The position numbers were made by a program, and so were the translations under genes. A DNA stretch of 64,000 bases from Rhizobium sp. Root1203 (lineage in GTDB: Bacteria > Pseudomonadota > Alphaproteobacteria > Rhizobiales > Rhizobiaceae), in contig NZ_LMCW01000012.1 of NCBI RefSeq assembly GCF_001424945.1, positions 512,373 to 576,372 of the forward strand. The letters run 5' to 3'. A model generated the notes under the pieces. That model made no database searches. It saw only the letters and a list, made by a program, of their open reading frames with translations, and had not been told where the DNA came from. This document shows positions 36,815 to 46,207 of this stretch, piece by piece. The first letter of the stretch is position 1, and every line of letters begins with the position of its first letter.

Positions 36815-37965
36815 CGAGAAGGTCCTGTGGGGTTCATGATCGTTGCGTCCTCAAGCGAAGCATCCTTGGATGCCGGCATCAGAACACGGAAGGTCGTCTT
36901 GTTGCTCTGGCTGTCGCATTCGATGATCCCACCGTGATCGCCGATAATCTTAGCCACGAGCGCAAGTCCGAGGCCGCTGCCATTCGTCTTGGTGGTGATG
37001 AACGGGTCGAAGAGATGCGGCAGCAGATCGGACGGCACGCCGGGCCCATTGTCCTGAACGCAGAATTCCAGCGGCAGCGAAATCTTCTCGCGCGTTCCGG
37101 CGACTGACAGGCGGATGCCGGGCCGGTAGGCGGTCGTCAGCACGATCTCGCCGTCCGGCCGGTCGCCGACTGCCTCTGCAGCATTCTTGACGAGGTTGAG
37201 GAAGACCTGAACGAGCTGATCGCGGTTGGCATAGACGGACGGCAGCGACGGATCGTAGCTCTCAGTGATCCGCAGATGGCGCGCAAACCCTGCCCTGGCG
37301 ACCGCCTTCACATGATCGAGAACGGAGTGGATATTGACCGGAACACGGTCCACCGGCCGCTCATCGGAGAAAACCTCCATGCGATCGACGAGCGAGACGA
37401 TACGGTCTGTTTCGTCACAGATGAGGCGGGTCAGAGCACGATCTTCATCGTCAGCGGACTGCTCGAGCAGTTGTGCCGCGCCGCGAATCCCCGAAAGCGG
37501 ATTCTTGATCTCATGCGCGAGCATCGATGCCAAGCCGGTCACCGAGCGGGCTGCCGCGCGATGGGTCAGCTGCCGATCGATCTTGTCGGCCATCGAGCGC
37601 TCCTGGAAAACGATCACGACGGAGCCCGGTTCGCTGACGACCGGTGCCACGTAGATATCCACCAGCTTGTCCTGGCCGAGCCGCGGCGAGCTCAGGTCGA
37701 CGCGATATTCGTTGATTGGTGCGCGGCGCTCCCGCACCTGATCGATCAGCGCTAGAAGCGGACTGCCGAACGGGATGAACGTCGAGATCCTGTAGCGGGC
37801 GAGGTGCGAAGCGCTGGCGCCGAAAAATGCCTCGGCTTCCCAATTGGCAAATGCCACAAGCCCGGCCTCATTGACCATGACGACCGGATTCTGGATGGCG
37901 TTGAGTACCGACATGGCAACGGCACTGCCGGCGTGGTCGGCCGATAGCGGCACATCGTTGGTCAT
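36811..37965 (-). CDS. ntrB: Nitrogen regulation sensor histidine kinase NtrB (NR-II)
   Basis: A 384-residue soluble histidine kinase/phosphatase controlled by PII. An N-terminal PAS domain ([26 protein letters not shown]) is followed by the HisKA box ([20 protein letters not shown]) and HATPase motifs ([31 protein letters not shown]). No membrane segment, as expected for NtrB and unlike NtrY. Its ATG overlaps the dusB stop by ATGA and its own stop overlaps ntrC in the same way, so dusB-ntrB-ntrC is a coupled operon. Confidence 0.96.
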   Translation of the reverse strand: MTNDVPLSADHAGSAVAMSVLNAIQNPVVMVNEAGLVAFANWEAEAFFGASASHLARYRISTFIPFGSPLLALIDQVRERRAPINEYRVDLSSPRLGQDKLVDIYVAPVVSEPGSVVIVFQERSMADKIDRQLTHRAAARSVTGLASMLAHEIKNPLSGIRGAAQLLEQSADDEDRALTRLICDETDRIVSLVDRMEVFSDERPVDRVPVNIHSVLDHVKAVARAGFARHLRITESYDPSLPSVYANRDQLVQVFLNLVKNAAEAVGDRPDGEIVLTTAYRPGIRLSVAGTREKISLPLEFCVQDNGPGVPSDLLPHLFDPFITTKTNGSGLGLALVAKIIGDHGGIIECDSQSNKTTFRVLMPASKDASLEDATIMNPTGPSR

Positions 37966-38963
37966 GCGGCCTCCCGGGTTTCGTTGTCCGATGCCGAGGC
38001 AATCAGGGCATCGTGGAATCGCCGCGAAACCTCACCGGGATCCCGCGCAGTCATGATCGCAGCCTTGTCGGTCGCTGCAATTGCCGGAGCGAATCGCTCC
38101 AGATACCAGCCGAGGTGCTTGCGCGCGTGGCGTACGGCAACCTCCTCGCCATAGAACTCAAGCATCATCCGGTAGTGCTCGGTGGCAATACCGGCGATCT
38201 CCCACGCCTGCGGTGCCTGCTCGCCGGCGAGCACGCCGGCATGCCAAGGCCGCCCCTGGCACCCGCGACCGATCATCACCGCATCGGCGCCGGAGCGTCG
38301 CAGAATCTCATGCGCATCCTCGACGGTCTCGACATCGCCGTTGGCAACCAGTGGAATGGAGAGGACATCGCGGACGGCACGGATTGCGTCCCAATCGGCA
38401 CGCCCCTCGTAAAACTGCATGCGCGTTCGGCCATGAATGGTCACGAGCTCGACACCGGCATCCTCGGCGCGCTTGGCGATCTCGGGCGCATTGATGGTGT
38501 TCTCATCCCAGCCCAGCCGCATCTTCAATGTCACAGGCACGTTGACGGCCTTGACGGTGGCTTCGATGAGACCGAGGGCATGGTCGGGATCGCGCATCAG
38601 TGCTGAGCCGGAATAACCGCCGATCACCTTCTTGGCAGGGCAGCCCATGTTGATGTCGATGATATCGGCACCATGGTCTGCGGCAATTTTCGCCGCCTCC
38701 GCCATCCAATGCGCCTCGCGCCCGGCCAGCTGCACCATATGCGGCTGGAATCCCGCAGCCTCCAGTCGAGCCCAGGATTCGGAGGTATTGTTGACAAGTT
38801 CGCGGCTTGCCACCATTTCCGTCACGACCAGGCCAGCACCATGGCGCCACGCCAGTTGGCGGAAAGGCATATCGGTCACGCCGGACATCGGTGCCAGGAC
38901 GATGCGGTTGCGCACCGTGACGGATCCGATCCGCAATGGGGATGCGAGGTCTATTTCACACAA
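37962..38963 (-). CDS. dusB: tRNA-dihydrouridine synthase DusB (NifR3)
   Basis: A 333-residue FMN enzyme that reduces uridines in the tRNA D loop. The TIM-barrel motifs are [21 protein letters not shown] near residue 24, the catalytic-cysteine motif [21 protein letters not shown] near residue 100, and [14 protein letters not shown]. The start codon appears to be a TTG at 38963, with no usable ATG before residue 25, and the ribosome binding site is weak, so low expression of the head of the ntr operon is possible. Known in older literature as nifR3 because of this linkage to ntrBC. Confidence 0.95.
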   Translation of the reverse strand: MCEIDLASPLRIGSVTVRNRIVLAPMSGVTDMPFRQLAWRHGAGLVVTEMVASRELVNNTSESWARLEAAGFQPHMVQLAGREAHWMAEAAKIAADHGADIIDINMGCPAKKVIGGYSGSALMRDPDHALGLIEATVKAVNVPVTLKMRLGWDENTINAPEIAKRAEDAGVELVTIHGRTRMQFYEGRADWDAIRAVRDVLSIPLVANGDVETVEDAHEILRRSGADAVMIGRGCQGRPWHAGVLAGEQAPQAWEIAGIATEHYRMMLEFYGEEVAVRHARKHLGWYLERFAPAIAATDKAAIMTARDPGEVSRRFHDALIASASDNETREAA

Positions 38964-39125
38964 ATGATTATCTTTCGGGCACGCCGGACAGGTGCACTAT
39001 TTTTAGACAGGTTTAAATGGCTTGCCAAGGGGGCAGTGCCCGAATTGATATTTTTCGGGCAAATGCTGGAATTCGGTGCGCCAAGCCGTTAGAGCACCAG
39101 TGCAAATTCTGCTTTTTGGGGATTT

Positions 39126-40346
39126 ATGCCGCAAATGCATCCAACGCAACCGATATCGATCGGAATTGTCATCGTGGCCGCCGGTCGCGGCGAGCGCGCG
39201 GGCGCGCCAGAAGAGGGGCCGAAGCAGTATCGCCCGATCGGCGGCAAACCCGTGATTGCCCATACGCTTGAAAAGTTCATCGCGTGGCAGGCGGCACGGC
39301 AGATCGTCGCGGTGATTCATCCCGACGACAAGGCCCTATTCGCCAAGGCGGCCGGCAGGCTTGCGTCTGCCGTCCCGATCGAGGTCGTCCACGGCGGCAC
39401 CACGCGCCAGCAATCGGTTCTGGCGGGCCTGCGCCATTTGAGGTCCAAGGCAGTAACGCATGTCCTGATCCACGACGCGGTACGGCCGTTCATCGAACAC
39501 GAACTCCTGGACCGGATTGCCGCCGCCCTGTCGGATGGCGCGGAGGCCGTTTTGCCGGCGATGGCCGTCGCCGATACCCTGAAGCGTGCGGATGCTGCCG
39601 GAACGGTGATCGAAACTGTTCCCCGTGCGCAGCTCTATGCCGCCCAGACGCCGCAATCCTTCGCCTTCGAGCCGATCCTTGCAGCACACGAGAAGGCAGC
39701 GGCCGCAGAGCGCGCCGATTTCACCGACGACGCCGCCATTGCCGAATGGGCCGGCATTCCGGTTATGATCGTCGAAGGAAACGCGGACAACGTGAAGCTG
39801 ACAGTGAGGCGCGATATCGCAATGGCGGACAACAGACTTTCAAGCGCAGTGCTGCCGGACGTACGCACCGGCAACGGCTACGACGTGCATCAGCTTGAGC
39901 CCGGCGACGGTGTGACGCTGTGCGGCGTCTTCATTCCGCACGACCAGAGGCTCAAGGGACATTCGGATGCCGACGTTGCCCTTCACGCACTGACGGACGC
40001 ATTGCTTGCCACCTGCGGCGCCGGCGATATCGGCGACCATTTCCCGCCATCGGATCCGCAATGGAAAGGCGCTCCGTCGCGCATTTTCATCGAGCATGCC
40101 GCCCGGATCGTGCGCGAACGCGGCGGCACGATCATGAACGCCGATGTGTCGCTTATCGCCGAAGCCCCGAAGGTGGGACCCCACCGCGACGAGATGCGCG
40201 CCAAGCTCTCGGAATTTCTCGGCATTTCAATCGACCGCTGCTCGGTCAAGGCCACCACCAACGAGACGATCGGCTTTGTTGGACGCCGTGAGGGCATCGC
40301 TGCGATCGCCACGGCGACTGTCGTCTATCAAGGCGCCCGGCCATGA
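39126..40346 (+). CDS. ispDF: Bifunctional IspD/IspF (MEP cytidylyltransferase and MECDP synthase)
   Basis: A 406-residue fusion enzyme for two non-consecutive steps of the MEP isoprenoid pathway. Residues ~10-235 are Isp[38 protein letters not shown] and [12 protein letters not shown]. Residues ~246-406 are Isp[20 protein letters not shown] (metal-binding DxH), [17 protein letters not shown] and [13 protein letters not shown]. The fusion is usual in alphaproteobacteria. Divergent from dusB; the cinA-like gene overlaps its end by ATGA. Confidence 0.97.
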   Translation: MPQMHPTQPISIGIVIVAAGRGERAGAPEEGPKQYRPIGGKPVIAHTLEKFIAWQAARQIVAVIHPDDKALFAKAAGRLASAVPIEVVHGGTTRQQSVLAGLRHLRSKAVTHVLIHDAVRPFIEHELLDRIAAALSDGAEAVLPAMAVADTLKRADAAGTVIETVPRAQLYAAQTPQSFAFEPILAAHEKAAAAERADFTDDAAIAEWAGIPVMIVEGNADNVKLTVRRDIAMADNRLSSAVLPDVRTGNGYDVHQLEPGDGVTLCGVFIPHDQRLKGHSDADVALHALTDALLATCGAGDIGDHFPPSDPQWKGAPSRIFIEHAARIVRERGGTIMNADVSLIAEAPKVGPHRDEMRAKLSEFLGISIDRCSVKATTNETIGFVGRREGIAAIATATVVYQGARP

Positions 40347-40843
40347 GCCTGTTCCCCGCCGATATAATCGCCGAGGCGGAAGCGCTCGTGCGCGATTTCA
40401 CCGCAGCGGGCATCATGGTCTCGACGGCCGAATCCTGCACGGGCGGCCTGATTGCCGGCGCGCTGACGGAGATCGCAGGCTCCTCGGCGGTCGTGGATCG
40501 CGGCTTCGTCACCTATACGAATAGAGCCAAAATGGAGATGCTGGGCGTCCAGGAGGGCACACTCACCCGCTATGGTGCCGTCTCGGAAGAGACGGCACGG
40601 CAGATGGTGCACGGCGCCCTCTTCCGCTCGCATGCCGACATCGCGATTGCGGTGACCGGCGTGGCCGGTCCGGGCGGCGGATCGGCGGAGAAGCCGGTCG
40701 GGCTCGTTCACCTTGCGGCCAAGTCACGCACGTCAGGGCTTGTTCACCGAAAGATGCTCTACGGCGATATCGGCCGCGATCAGGTGCGGCTTGCCACGGT
40801 CAGAACGGCACTCGCCATGATCAGGCAGCTCGCTCAAGCATAG
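40343..40843 (+). CDS. cinA: CinA-family nicotinamide-nucleotide amidohydrolase (C-terminal domain only)
   Basis: A 166-residue protein corresponding to the CinA C-terminal/PncC domain, which hydrolyses nicotinamide mononucleotide. Key motifs are [22 protein letters not shown] near residues 32-53, [12 protein letters not shown], and [20 protein letters not shown]. The N-terminal MoaB-like domain of full CinA is absent, a common form in proteobacteria. It is translationally coupled to ispDF and its last 10 bp overlap the convergent ratA-like gene. Confidence 0.94.
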   Translation: MSLFPADIIAEAEALVRDFTAAGIMVSTAESCTGGLIAGALTEIAGSSAVVDRGFVTYTNRAKMEMLGVQEGTLTRYGAVSEETARQMVHGALFRSHADIAIAVTGVAGPGGGSAEKPVGLVHLAAKSRTSGLVHRKMLYGDIGRDQVRLATVRTALAMIRQLAQA

Positions 40844-41277
40844 ATCTTCCCCGCGCGCGTCTCAAACGCCTCGGAAAACATCCTGAAGGCCCGGTCGAAC
40901 ATCGAGCCCATGAGCGCGCCGAGGATGCGGCTCCTGAACTCGTAGTCGATGAAGAAGTGGACGTTGGAACCCGTTGACGTGTCTTCGAATCGCCAGCGAT
41001 TGTCGAGATATTTGAACGGCCCGTCGATGTATTTGACGTCGATGACACGCTCAGCCTTGTTGAGCAGGACCTGCGTCGTGAAGGTTTCGCGGATCGCCTT
41101 GTAGCCGACGGTCATATCGGCGATCAGCAGGACCTTGCCGTCGCGCTCCTTGCGGCTGCGGATGGAAAGGGCTTCGCAAAGCGGCAGGAATTGCGGATAG
41201 CGCTCGACGTCGGCGACGAGGTCGAACATCTGATCTGCGGAGTGTGGGACGGGGCGATGCGTTTCGAACTGAGGCAT
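40834..41277 (-). CDS. RatA/COQ10-like START-domain protein
   Basis: A 147-residue polyketide-cyclase/START-like protein, related to RatA of E. coli and mitochondrial COQ10, a probable ubiquinone-binding or lipid-carrying protein. The N-terminus FETHRPVPHSADQMFDLVADVERYPQFLPLCEAL and the segment GPFKYLDNRWRFED are family hallmarks; FFIDYEFRSRILGALMG near the C-terminus forms the long helix. In rhizobia it is commonly near lipA. The toxin annotation sometimes given to RatA should not be taken as evidence of a toxin-antitoxin system here, since no partner gene is seen. Confidence 0.9.
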   Translation of the reverse strand: MPQFETHRPVPHSADQMFDLVADVERYPQFLPLCEALSIRSRKERDGKVLLIADMTVGYKAIRETFTTQVLLNKAERVIDVKYIDGPFKYLDNRWRFEDTSTGSNVHFFIDYEFRSRILGALMGSMFDRAFRMFSEAFETRAGKIYA

Positions 41278-41286
41278 GATCGGCAG

Positions 41287-41856
41287 TTAAGCGGGAGCGC
41301 GGAGAAGATCAAGAAGGTGACGCATTTCTTGATGCGATTTCAACTGAAGGACGGGAACGTCGGGCGCGAACCGGTCGATTCCATCAACGATCAGCGGCAC
41401 GAAGCGGCGTTCGAAATTCCATATGAAGCTCAGAAACTCAAGATCGAGTTTCTCCGGGCAACCCGCCGCCATCTCCGGTCGCGGTCTGCCTCGCCAGCGC
41501 AACCAACGACGGGTGACGCCAAGCACGCATCGCCAGCGCGGCAACCGGACCCACAGGACAAATTCGGTTCTCGGCAAGCGCAGATCGAATGTAGATGAAC
41601 CGGTGCCATCCATCAGCCACCGTTCGGTCACAACCGCGGCGGCGATCATGTCCCGCTCTTCGCCCTTCGGTCGCTTGACCCAGCCAGGCAACCAGTAGAA
41701 CTCACGGTCCATCGATATGTGGCGGACATCGAGCCGTTCGCCTATCTGCTTCGAGAGTGTCGTCTTCCCGCCGCCAGAGCAGCCGATGACCAAAATGCGA
41801 TTGGAACGCTTCAAAATTCCGGCGGCTTGAGCTAGATCGGTAACAAACCTCGGCAT
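41287..41856 (-). CDS. P-loop kinase-like protein (adenylate kinase/FlaR fold), copy 1
   Basis: A 189-residue P-loop NTPase with Walker A GCSGGGKTT at residues 25-33 and the downstream motifs HISMDREFYWLPGWVKRP, WLMDGTGSSTFDLRLPRTEFVLWV and LSFIWNFERR. Such proteins are often annotated as DNA topology modulation FlaR-related or adenylate-kinase-like; no substrate is established. It is about half identical by eye to the protein encoded next (41897-42469) over its whole length, so the two arose by tandem duplication. The acceptor pocket (DREFYWLPGW) is kept in both. Confidence 0.82.
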   Translation of the reverse strand: MPRFVTDLAQAAGILKRSNRILVIGCSGGGKTTLSKQIGERLDVRHISMDREFYWLPGWVKRPKGEERDMIAAAVVTERWLMDGTGSSTFDLRLPRTEFVLWVRLPRWRCVLGVTRRWLRWRGRPRPEMAAGCPEKLDLEFLSFIWNFERRFVPLIVDGIDRFAPDVPVLQLKSHQEMRHLLDLLRAPA

Positions 41857-41896
41857 GTTCCATTCCTGCAGATAGATATCGAAACGACTTGATCAC

Positions 41897-42469
41897 TCAG
41901 GCGGCCGGAACGACGCGATGAAGCAGCGCCCTCATCTCAGCCCTGCTGCTCAGCTGCACGATCGGAACGAATGGACCGTGGAGCCGGACACCCTCCATAA
42001 ATTCGGGCACATCGTCGCGCTCGAAATTCCAGACATATGAGATGAAATGCCAGTCCGGTATTCGCTCGAGGCATCCCGGCGCCATATCGGGCCGGGTTTT
42101 CCCGCGGTAGACGAAGCCGCGTCTGACTATGCTCCAGAGGCACAGCCAGCGCGGCACCCGCACCCAGAGGACGATATCGGCGCGTGGCAATCGCAGATCG
42201 AGGGACTTGGGATTGTTGCCGTCGATGATCCAGCGATCTTCGGCGACGATTCCGGCGATCAACTGTCGCTGCTCGGCCCGCGGTCTCCAAACCCAACCGG
42301 GCAACCAGAAGACTTCGCGGTCCATGGAGACGTAGCGCAGGCCGAGAGTGCGGGACAGTTTCTGCGAAAACGTGCTCTTGCCGCCACCGGAACAGCCAAA
42401 GACAACGATCCTGCGCGCATGGCGCAGTCTGTCTGCAGCATCCTCGATGCTTGAGATACCGTTGGGCAT
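41897..42469 (-). CDS. P-loop kinase-like protein (adenylate kinase/FlaR fold), copy 2
   Basis: A 190-residue paralogue of the gene at 41287-41856. Walker A is GCSGGGKST, followed by YVSMDREVFWLPGWVWRPRAE, RWIIDGNNPKSLDLRLPRADIVLWV and ISYVWNFERDD; an Arg-rich lid region IVRRGFVYRGKTRPDMAPG fits a nucleotide-kinase lid. It lies 40 bp upstream of copy 1 on the same strand and 61 bp after lipA. It is probably a small-molecule or nucleotide kinase; the actual acceptor is unknown. Confidence 0.82.
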   Translation of the reverse strand: MPNGISSIEDAADRLRHARRIVVFGCSGGGKSTFSQKLSRTLGLRYVSMDREVFWLPGWVWRPRAEQRQLIAGIVAEDRWIIDGNNPKSLDLRLPRADIVLWVRVPRWLCLWSIVRRGFVYRGKTRPDMAPGCLERIPDWHFISYVWNFERDDVPEFMEGVRLHGPFVPIVQLSSRAEMRALLHRVVPAA

Positions 42470-42530
42470 GTGCGGGCTCCCGAAATGGAGCAGCGCAATT
42501 TACACAACTTTAGATATCAGACAACCGCAT

Positions 42531-43502
42531 TTACTCGGCCGCCACAAGCAGTTTCTTCTCGCGCGCGGCCCTCAGGCGGGCAAAGTCGTCGCCGGCATGG
42601 TGCGAGGAGCGCGTCAGAGGGCTGGAGGCCACCATAAGGAAGCCCTTGGTATAGGCAACGGTCTCGTAGGACTTGAACTCGTCAGGGGTGACGAAGCTCA
42701 TGACCGCATGGTGCTTGCGGGTGGGCTGCAGGTATTGGCCGATCGTCAGGAAGTCCACATCCGCCGTGCGCAGGTCGTCCATCAGCTGCAGCACTTCGTT
42801 GCGCTCTTCTCCGAGGCCCACCATGATGCCTGATTTGGTGAACATCGTCGGGTCCAGTTCCTTCACCCGCTGCAGCAGGCGGATGGAGTGGAAGTAGCGG
42901 GCGCCGGGGCGAACGGTCAGGTAGTTGCCGGGCACGGTTTCCATGTTGTGGTTGAACACGTCGGGCTTGGCGGCGACGACACGCTCCAGCGCTCCGGGCT
43001 TCTTCAGGAAGTCGGGCGTCAGGATCTCGATCGTCGTTGCCGGCGACGCGGCGCGGATCGCCCAGATCACCTTCTCGAAGTGCTCGGCGCCGCCGTCTGC
43101 CAGATCGTCGCGGTCGACGGATGTGATGACGACGTGGCTGAGGCCCATCTGCTTGACCGCCTTGGCCACATTTTCGGGCTCGGCCATGTCGAGCGCGTTC
43201 GGCTTGCCTGTCGCGACGTTGCAGAAGGCGCAGGCCCGCGTACAGATCTCGCCCATGATCATGAAGGTCGCGTGCTTCTTGTCCCAGCACTCGCCGATAT
43301 TGGGGCAGCCGGCTTCTTCGCAAACGGTGACGAGCTTATGCTCCTTCACAATCGAACGCGTTTCGGCATAACCCTTGGAGGTCGGCGCCTTGACGCGGAT
43401 CCAGTCCGGCTTGCGCATGACTTCCGTGTCCGGGCGATGCGCCTTTTCCGGATGCCGCACGCGTTTTGCGTCGGGATTGATCGTGTCGAGAATGGTTACC
43501 AT
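42531..43502 (-). CDS. lipA: Lipoyl synthase LipA
   Basis: A 323-residue radical-SAM enzyme that inserts two sulfurs into octanoyl groups on lipoyl domains, such as those of the PDH proteins encoded at 46.9-49.6 kb. The radical-SAM cluster is [10 protein letters not shown]; the auxiliary, sacrificial cluster is [13 protein letters not shown]; the C-terminal RSSHHAG serine ligand is present. Residues 1-45 (with [20 protein letters not shown]) match the usual N-terminus. The nearby lpdA and pdh genes use its product. Confidence 0.97.
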   Translation of the reverse strand: MVTILDTINPDAKRVRHPEKAHRPDTEVMRKPDWIRVKAPTSKGYAETRSIVKEHKLVTVCEEAGCPNIGECWDKKHATFMIMGEICTRACAFCNVATGKPNALDMAEPENVAKAVKQMGLSHVVITSVDRDDLADGGAEHFEKVIWAIRAASPATTIEILTPDFLKKPGALERVVAAKPDVFNHNMETVPGNYLTVRPGARYFHSIRLLQRVKELDPTMFTKSGIMVGLGEERNEVLQLMDDLRTADVDFLTIGQYLQPTRKHHAVMSFVTPDEFKSYETVAYTKGFLMVASSPLTRSSHHAGDDFARLRAAREKKLLVAAE

Positions 43503-43539
43503 AGCAGTTCAACTCTCCGCCGCCCCATGCGGCTAGACC

Positions 43540-43788
43540 CTATCGGCGTGCAAGCCGCGCGACGAATATCAGCAGGCAGGCACCAAGGAAACCCGTTATG
43601 AAGTAACCGAGCCTGCCACCGGCCACTTCAAGATGAAACTGCGCCAGGATCGCAGTCGCCACAACCGAGCCGACGATACCGAGCACGATGTTCAGCAATA
43701 TGCCGTAACGGGCTTCCATCAGCTTGCCGGCAAGCCAGCCCGCAAAACCGCCGATGATGATTGCTGCAATCCAGCCTACGCCTTCCAT
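43540..43788 (-). CDS. GlsB/YeaQ/YmgE-family small membrane protein, copy 1
   Basis: An 82-residue protein with three membrane helices and the Gly-rich family pattern GWIAAIIIGGFAGWLAGKLMEARYG and ILNIVLGIVGSVVATAIL. The family is called transglycosylase-associated, and several members are stress-induced, but the function is undefined. It lies 37 bp before lipA and 15 bp after the second family member, so both may be carried by one transcript running into lipA. Confidence 0.87.
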   Translation of the reverse strand: MEGVGWIAAIIIGGFAGWLAGKLMEARYGILLNIVLGIVGSVVATAILAQFHLEVAGGRLGYFITGFLGACLLIFVARLARR

Positions 43789-43803
43789 CCTGTCCTTCGC
43801 CCC

Positions 43804-44058
43804 TTACGCTATCGCTCTTGCGATCAGCACCACGATGATGGCACCGATGGTCGCGTGAATGATCTGCACCACGATCGCATTCTCAATCCCCAGCGAAATC
43901 CCGAGCGCGTTGAAGAGAAACCCTCCGACGAACGCGCCGATGATGCCGCTGAGCAGGCATCGTATCAATCCGCCTCCTCCGACGATCAGGCTGGCGAGAA
44001 AGCCCGCGACCAGACCGATCAGGAGAAAGATGAGCAATGCCTGCGTACCCATAGACAT
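43804..44058 (-). CDS. GlsB/YeaQ/YmgE-family small membrane protein, copy 2
   Basis: An 84-residue protein with three hydrophobic helices (QALLIFLLIGLVAGFLASLI, LSGIIGAFVGGFLFNALG, IHATIGAIIVVLIARAIA). AAAGGAAATCATC precedes the ATG at 44058, which decides the start over an upstream ATG in low-quality sequence. It shares the family with the next gene but is clearly diverged from it in sequence, so this is an old duplication. Upstream of it lies an 11-bp hairpin that may end lpdA transcripts. Confidence 0.85.
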   Translation of the reverse strand: MSMGTQALLIFLLIGLVAGFLASLIVGGGGLIRCLLSGIIGAFVGGFLFNALGISLGIENAIVVQIIHATIGAIIVVLIARAIA

Positions 44059-44099
44059 GATGATTTCCTTTCGTTTTTTCCACCCCTGTCGGGACGGCT

Positions 44100-44151
44100 T
44101 GCGCCGCCCTCGGGGGACGGCTTGTGCCGCCTCGGGATAAAGGGCGGCGCA
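44100..44151 (-). terminator. GC-rich hairpin after lpdA, possible terminator
   Basis: TGCGCCGCCCT at 44100-44110 and AGGGCGGCGCA at 44141-44151 form an 11-bp perfect stem 8 bp beyond the lpdA stop. The 30-nt interior repeats the outside sequence (GGGACGGCTTG then GCCGCC occurs twice, at 44091 and 44115), so alternative hairpins can form. No T run follows, so strength as a terminator is uncertain. Confidence 0.5.
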
Positions 44152-44159
44152 GGAAATTA

Positions 44160-45608
44160 TCAAGCGTTCAAAACCCGGCCGTAAGCGTCGAGAACGGCTT
44201 CCTTCATGCTTTCGGATACCGTCGGGTGCGGGAAGATGGTGTGCATCAGCTCTTCTTCCGTCGTCTCTAGGTTCATTGCCACGACGAAGCCCTGAATGAG
44301 CTCGGTCACTTCAGCGCCGACCATGTGCGCGCCGAGCAGTTCACCGGTCTTCTTGTCGAAGATGACCTTGACCATGCCCTGGTCTTCGCCGAGTGCGATC
44401 GCCTTGCCGTTTGCAGCGAAGGAGAACCGGCCGACACGTATGTCGCGGCCCTGTTCCTTGGCCCTGGCTTCGGTCAGGCCGACGGACGCGACCTGAGGGT
44501 TGCAGTAGGTGCAGCCTGGCACCTTGCTCTTGTCGGTGGGATGCACGTTCGGCAGACCGGCGATCTTTTCGATGCAGACGACGCCCTCGTGCTCGGCCTT
44601 GTGGGCAAGCATCGGCGGGCCGGCGACGTCGCCGATGGCGTAGATGCCCGGCACGTTGGTCTTGCCGTAGCCGTCGATGACCACGCAGCCGCGGTCCGTT
44701 TTGACGCCGAGTGCCTCGAGACCGAGGTTTTCAATGTTGCCCTGCACGCCCACGGCCGAAATCATCCGGTCAGCCGTGATCTGCTGAACCTTGCCGTCGG
44801 CCGTTTCGACATGGGCGGTCACGCTGTTGGCAGCCTTCTCCACCTTGGTAACCTTGGCGCTCGTGAAGATCTTGAGGCCGCGCTTTTCCAGTTGCTTGCG
44901 GGCAATCGCAGTGACTTCGGCGTCTTCGACCGGCATGATGGTCGGCATGACTTCGACGACGGTGACGTCAACGCCCATCGAACGATAGAAGCTTGCAAAC
45001 TCGATGCCGATCGCGCCAGAGCCCATGACGATCAGCGACTTCGGCAGGACATCGGGCTTCAGCGCTTCGAAATAGGTCCAGATCAGCTTGCCATCCGGCT
45101 CGATGCCGGGCAGAGCGCGCGGACGGGCGCCAGTGGCGATGATGATGTGCTTGGCGGTGTATGTGCCCTCCGCGCTCTTGATGTTCTTCGGCAGCGGATG
45201 CTGCGGCTCGACGGCCGGCTTGCTGGACTTGGTGACGACGATTTCACCGGGCTTGGTAATCTTGGCTTCGCCCCAGATCACATCCACCTTGTTCTTCTTC
45301 ATCAGGAAGCCCACGCCGGTATTGAGGCGGGCGGAGACGCCGCGCGAGCGGGCCACGACCGCCTTCACATCGGCGCTGACCTTGCCCTCGAGAACGAGGC
45401 CGTAGTCCTTCAGGTGGTTGGAATGGTCGAGAATCTCGGCAGAGCGCAGCAGCGCCTTGGTCGGAATGCAGCCCCAGTTCAGGCAGATGCCGCCCAAATG
45501 CTCACGCTCGATGATTGCGGTCTTGAGGCCCAGCTGACCGGCGCGCACAGCGGCGACATAGCCGCCCGGACCGGAGCCGATGATGATGACGTCGTAATTC
45601 TCAGCCAT
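44160..45608 (-). CDS. lpdA: Dihydrolipoamide dehydrogenase (E3)
   Basis: A 482-residue FAD enzyme that reoxidises dihydrolipoyl groups and makes NADH for the pyruvate dehydrogenase complex. FAD motif IIGSGPGGYVAAVRAGQLG is at residues 8-26; the redox disulfide is GGICLNWGCIPTK; the NAD motif is VMGSGAIGIEFASFYRSMG; the catalytic His-Glu pair lies in HTIFPHPTVSESMKEAVL. A short insertion with PAVEPQHPLPKNIKS near residue 130 is known from rhizobial PDH-type LpdA. It lies downstream of pdhABC, an SGNH gene and a GNAT gene on the same strand. Confidence 0.97.
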   Translation of the reverse strand: MAENYDVIIIGSGPGGYVAAVRAGQLGLKTAIIEREHLGGICLNWGCIPTKALLRSAEILDHSNHLKDYGLVLEGKVSADVKAVVARSRGVSARLNTGVGFLMKKNKVDVIWGEAKITKPGEIVVTKSSKPAVEPQHPLPKNIKSAEGTYTAKHIIIATGARPRALPGIEPDGKLIWTYFEALKPDVLPKSLIVMGSGAIGIEFASFYRSMGVDVTVVEVMPTIMPVEDAEVTAIARKQLEKRGLKIFTSAKVTKVEKAANSVTAHVETADGKVQQITADRMISAVGVQGNIENLGLEALGVKTDRGCVVIDGYGKTNVPGIYAIGDVAGPPMLAHKAEHEGVVCIEKIAGLPNVHPTDKSKVPGCTYCNPQVASVGLTEARAKEQGRDIRVGRFSFAANGKAIALGEDQGMVKVIFDKKTGELLGAHMVGAEVTELIQGFVVAMNLETTEEELMHTIFPHPTVSESMKEAVLDAYGRVLNA

Positions 45609-45623
45609 ATTTTCCTGCCTTTG

Positions 45624-46205
45624 TTATCGGGCGTCGCGGGTGAAAAGCACCCACTCGTGTTTCCTGCTGCTTTCGAAAAAAGACACCGCATCGATGCGCG
45701 CCGTCTCCGAAAATCCGTTCTTCCCATAAAGCGTCAGTGCCGCTTCGTTATAGCCTGCGGTGATCAGGCTGACCGGCAGTTTTCCCGCCCGCTCGATCTG
45801 GTCTTCCAATATCCGGCTGGCGATCCCGATGCCTCGTAGGTGGCTGTAGACAGCGAGCGTTTCGATAAACCAGCTTCCAATCACCATCTTCTGCAGATCG
45901 ATTACCGGCTTGAGAGCCGGGTGATCCGGTTGGATGTCACGTATGCCTTCACCCAGCCCGTAGCCGATCGCGGCTCCGGCAATCTCGCCGTAAGCCTCGG
46001 CAATGACGGCGTCACCCCAGGCACCACGGCCTTCGTCCCGGCGCATCTTCCGTCGGCCCAGTTCCAGCGGCGTGTCGCCGCCGCCGTTTCCAAGGTCGGT
46101 CAGCCAGAGCCACGAGGCAAAGCCGTGCGAGGCAATATCCACGAGAACCGCCAGTTCGGCCGCATCCTCCCGCACCGCGGGACGCAGCGACACGAAAGAC
46201 CCCAT
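45624..46205 (-). CDS. GNAT-family N-acetyltransferase
   Basis: A 193-residue acetyltransferase fold. The acetyl-CoA region is seen as IETLAVYSHLRGIGIASRILEDQIERAG with the R-G-x-G-x-A core; the C-terminal GYNEAALTLYGKNGFSETARID completes the fold. It lies between the SGNH gene and lpdA, 15 bp before the latter, inside the pdh gene string. The ATG at 46205 falls just after the SGNH stop codon; a TTG at 46211 is an alternative. Substrate unknown. Confidence 0.88.
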   Translation of the reverse strand: MGSFVSLRPAVREDAAELAVLVDIASHGFASWLWLTDLGNGGGDTPLELGRRKMRRDEGRGAWGDAVIAEAYGEIAGAAIGYGLGEGIRDIQPDHPALKPVIDLQKMVIGSWFIETLAVYSHLRGIGIASRILEDQIERAGKLPVSLITAGYNEAALTLYGKNGFSETARIDAVSFFESSRKHEWVLFTRDAR

Positions 46206-46207
46206 GG

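Noticed and set aside
40834-41277. RatA homologue as the toxin of a toxin-antitoxin pair
   Set aside because: No RatB-like or other partner gene is adjacent; the COQ10/START fold and conserved housekeeping context are better explained by a quinone or lipid role.
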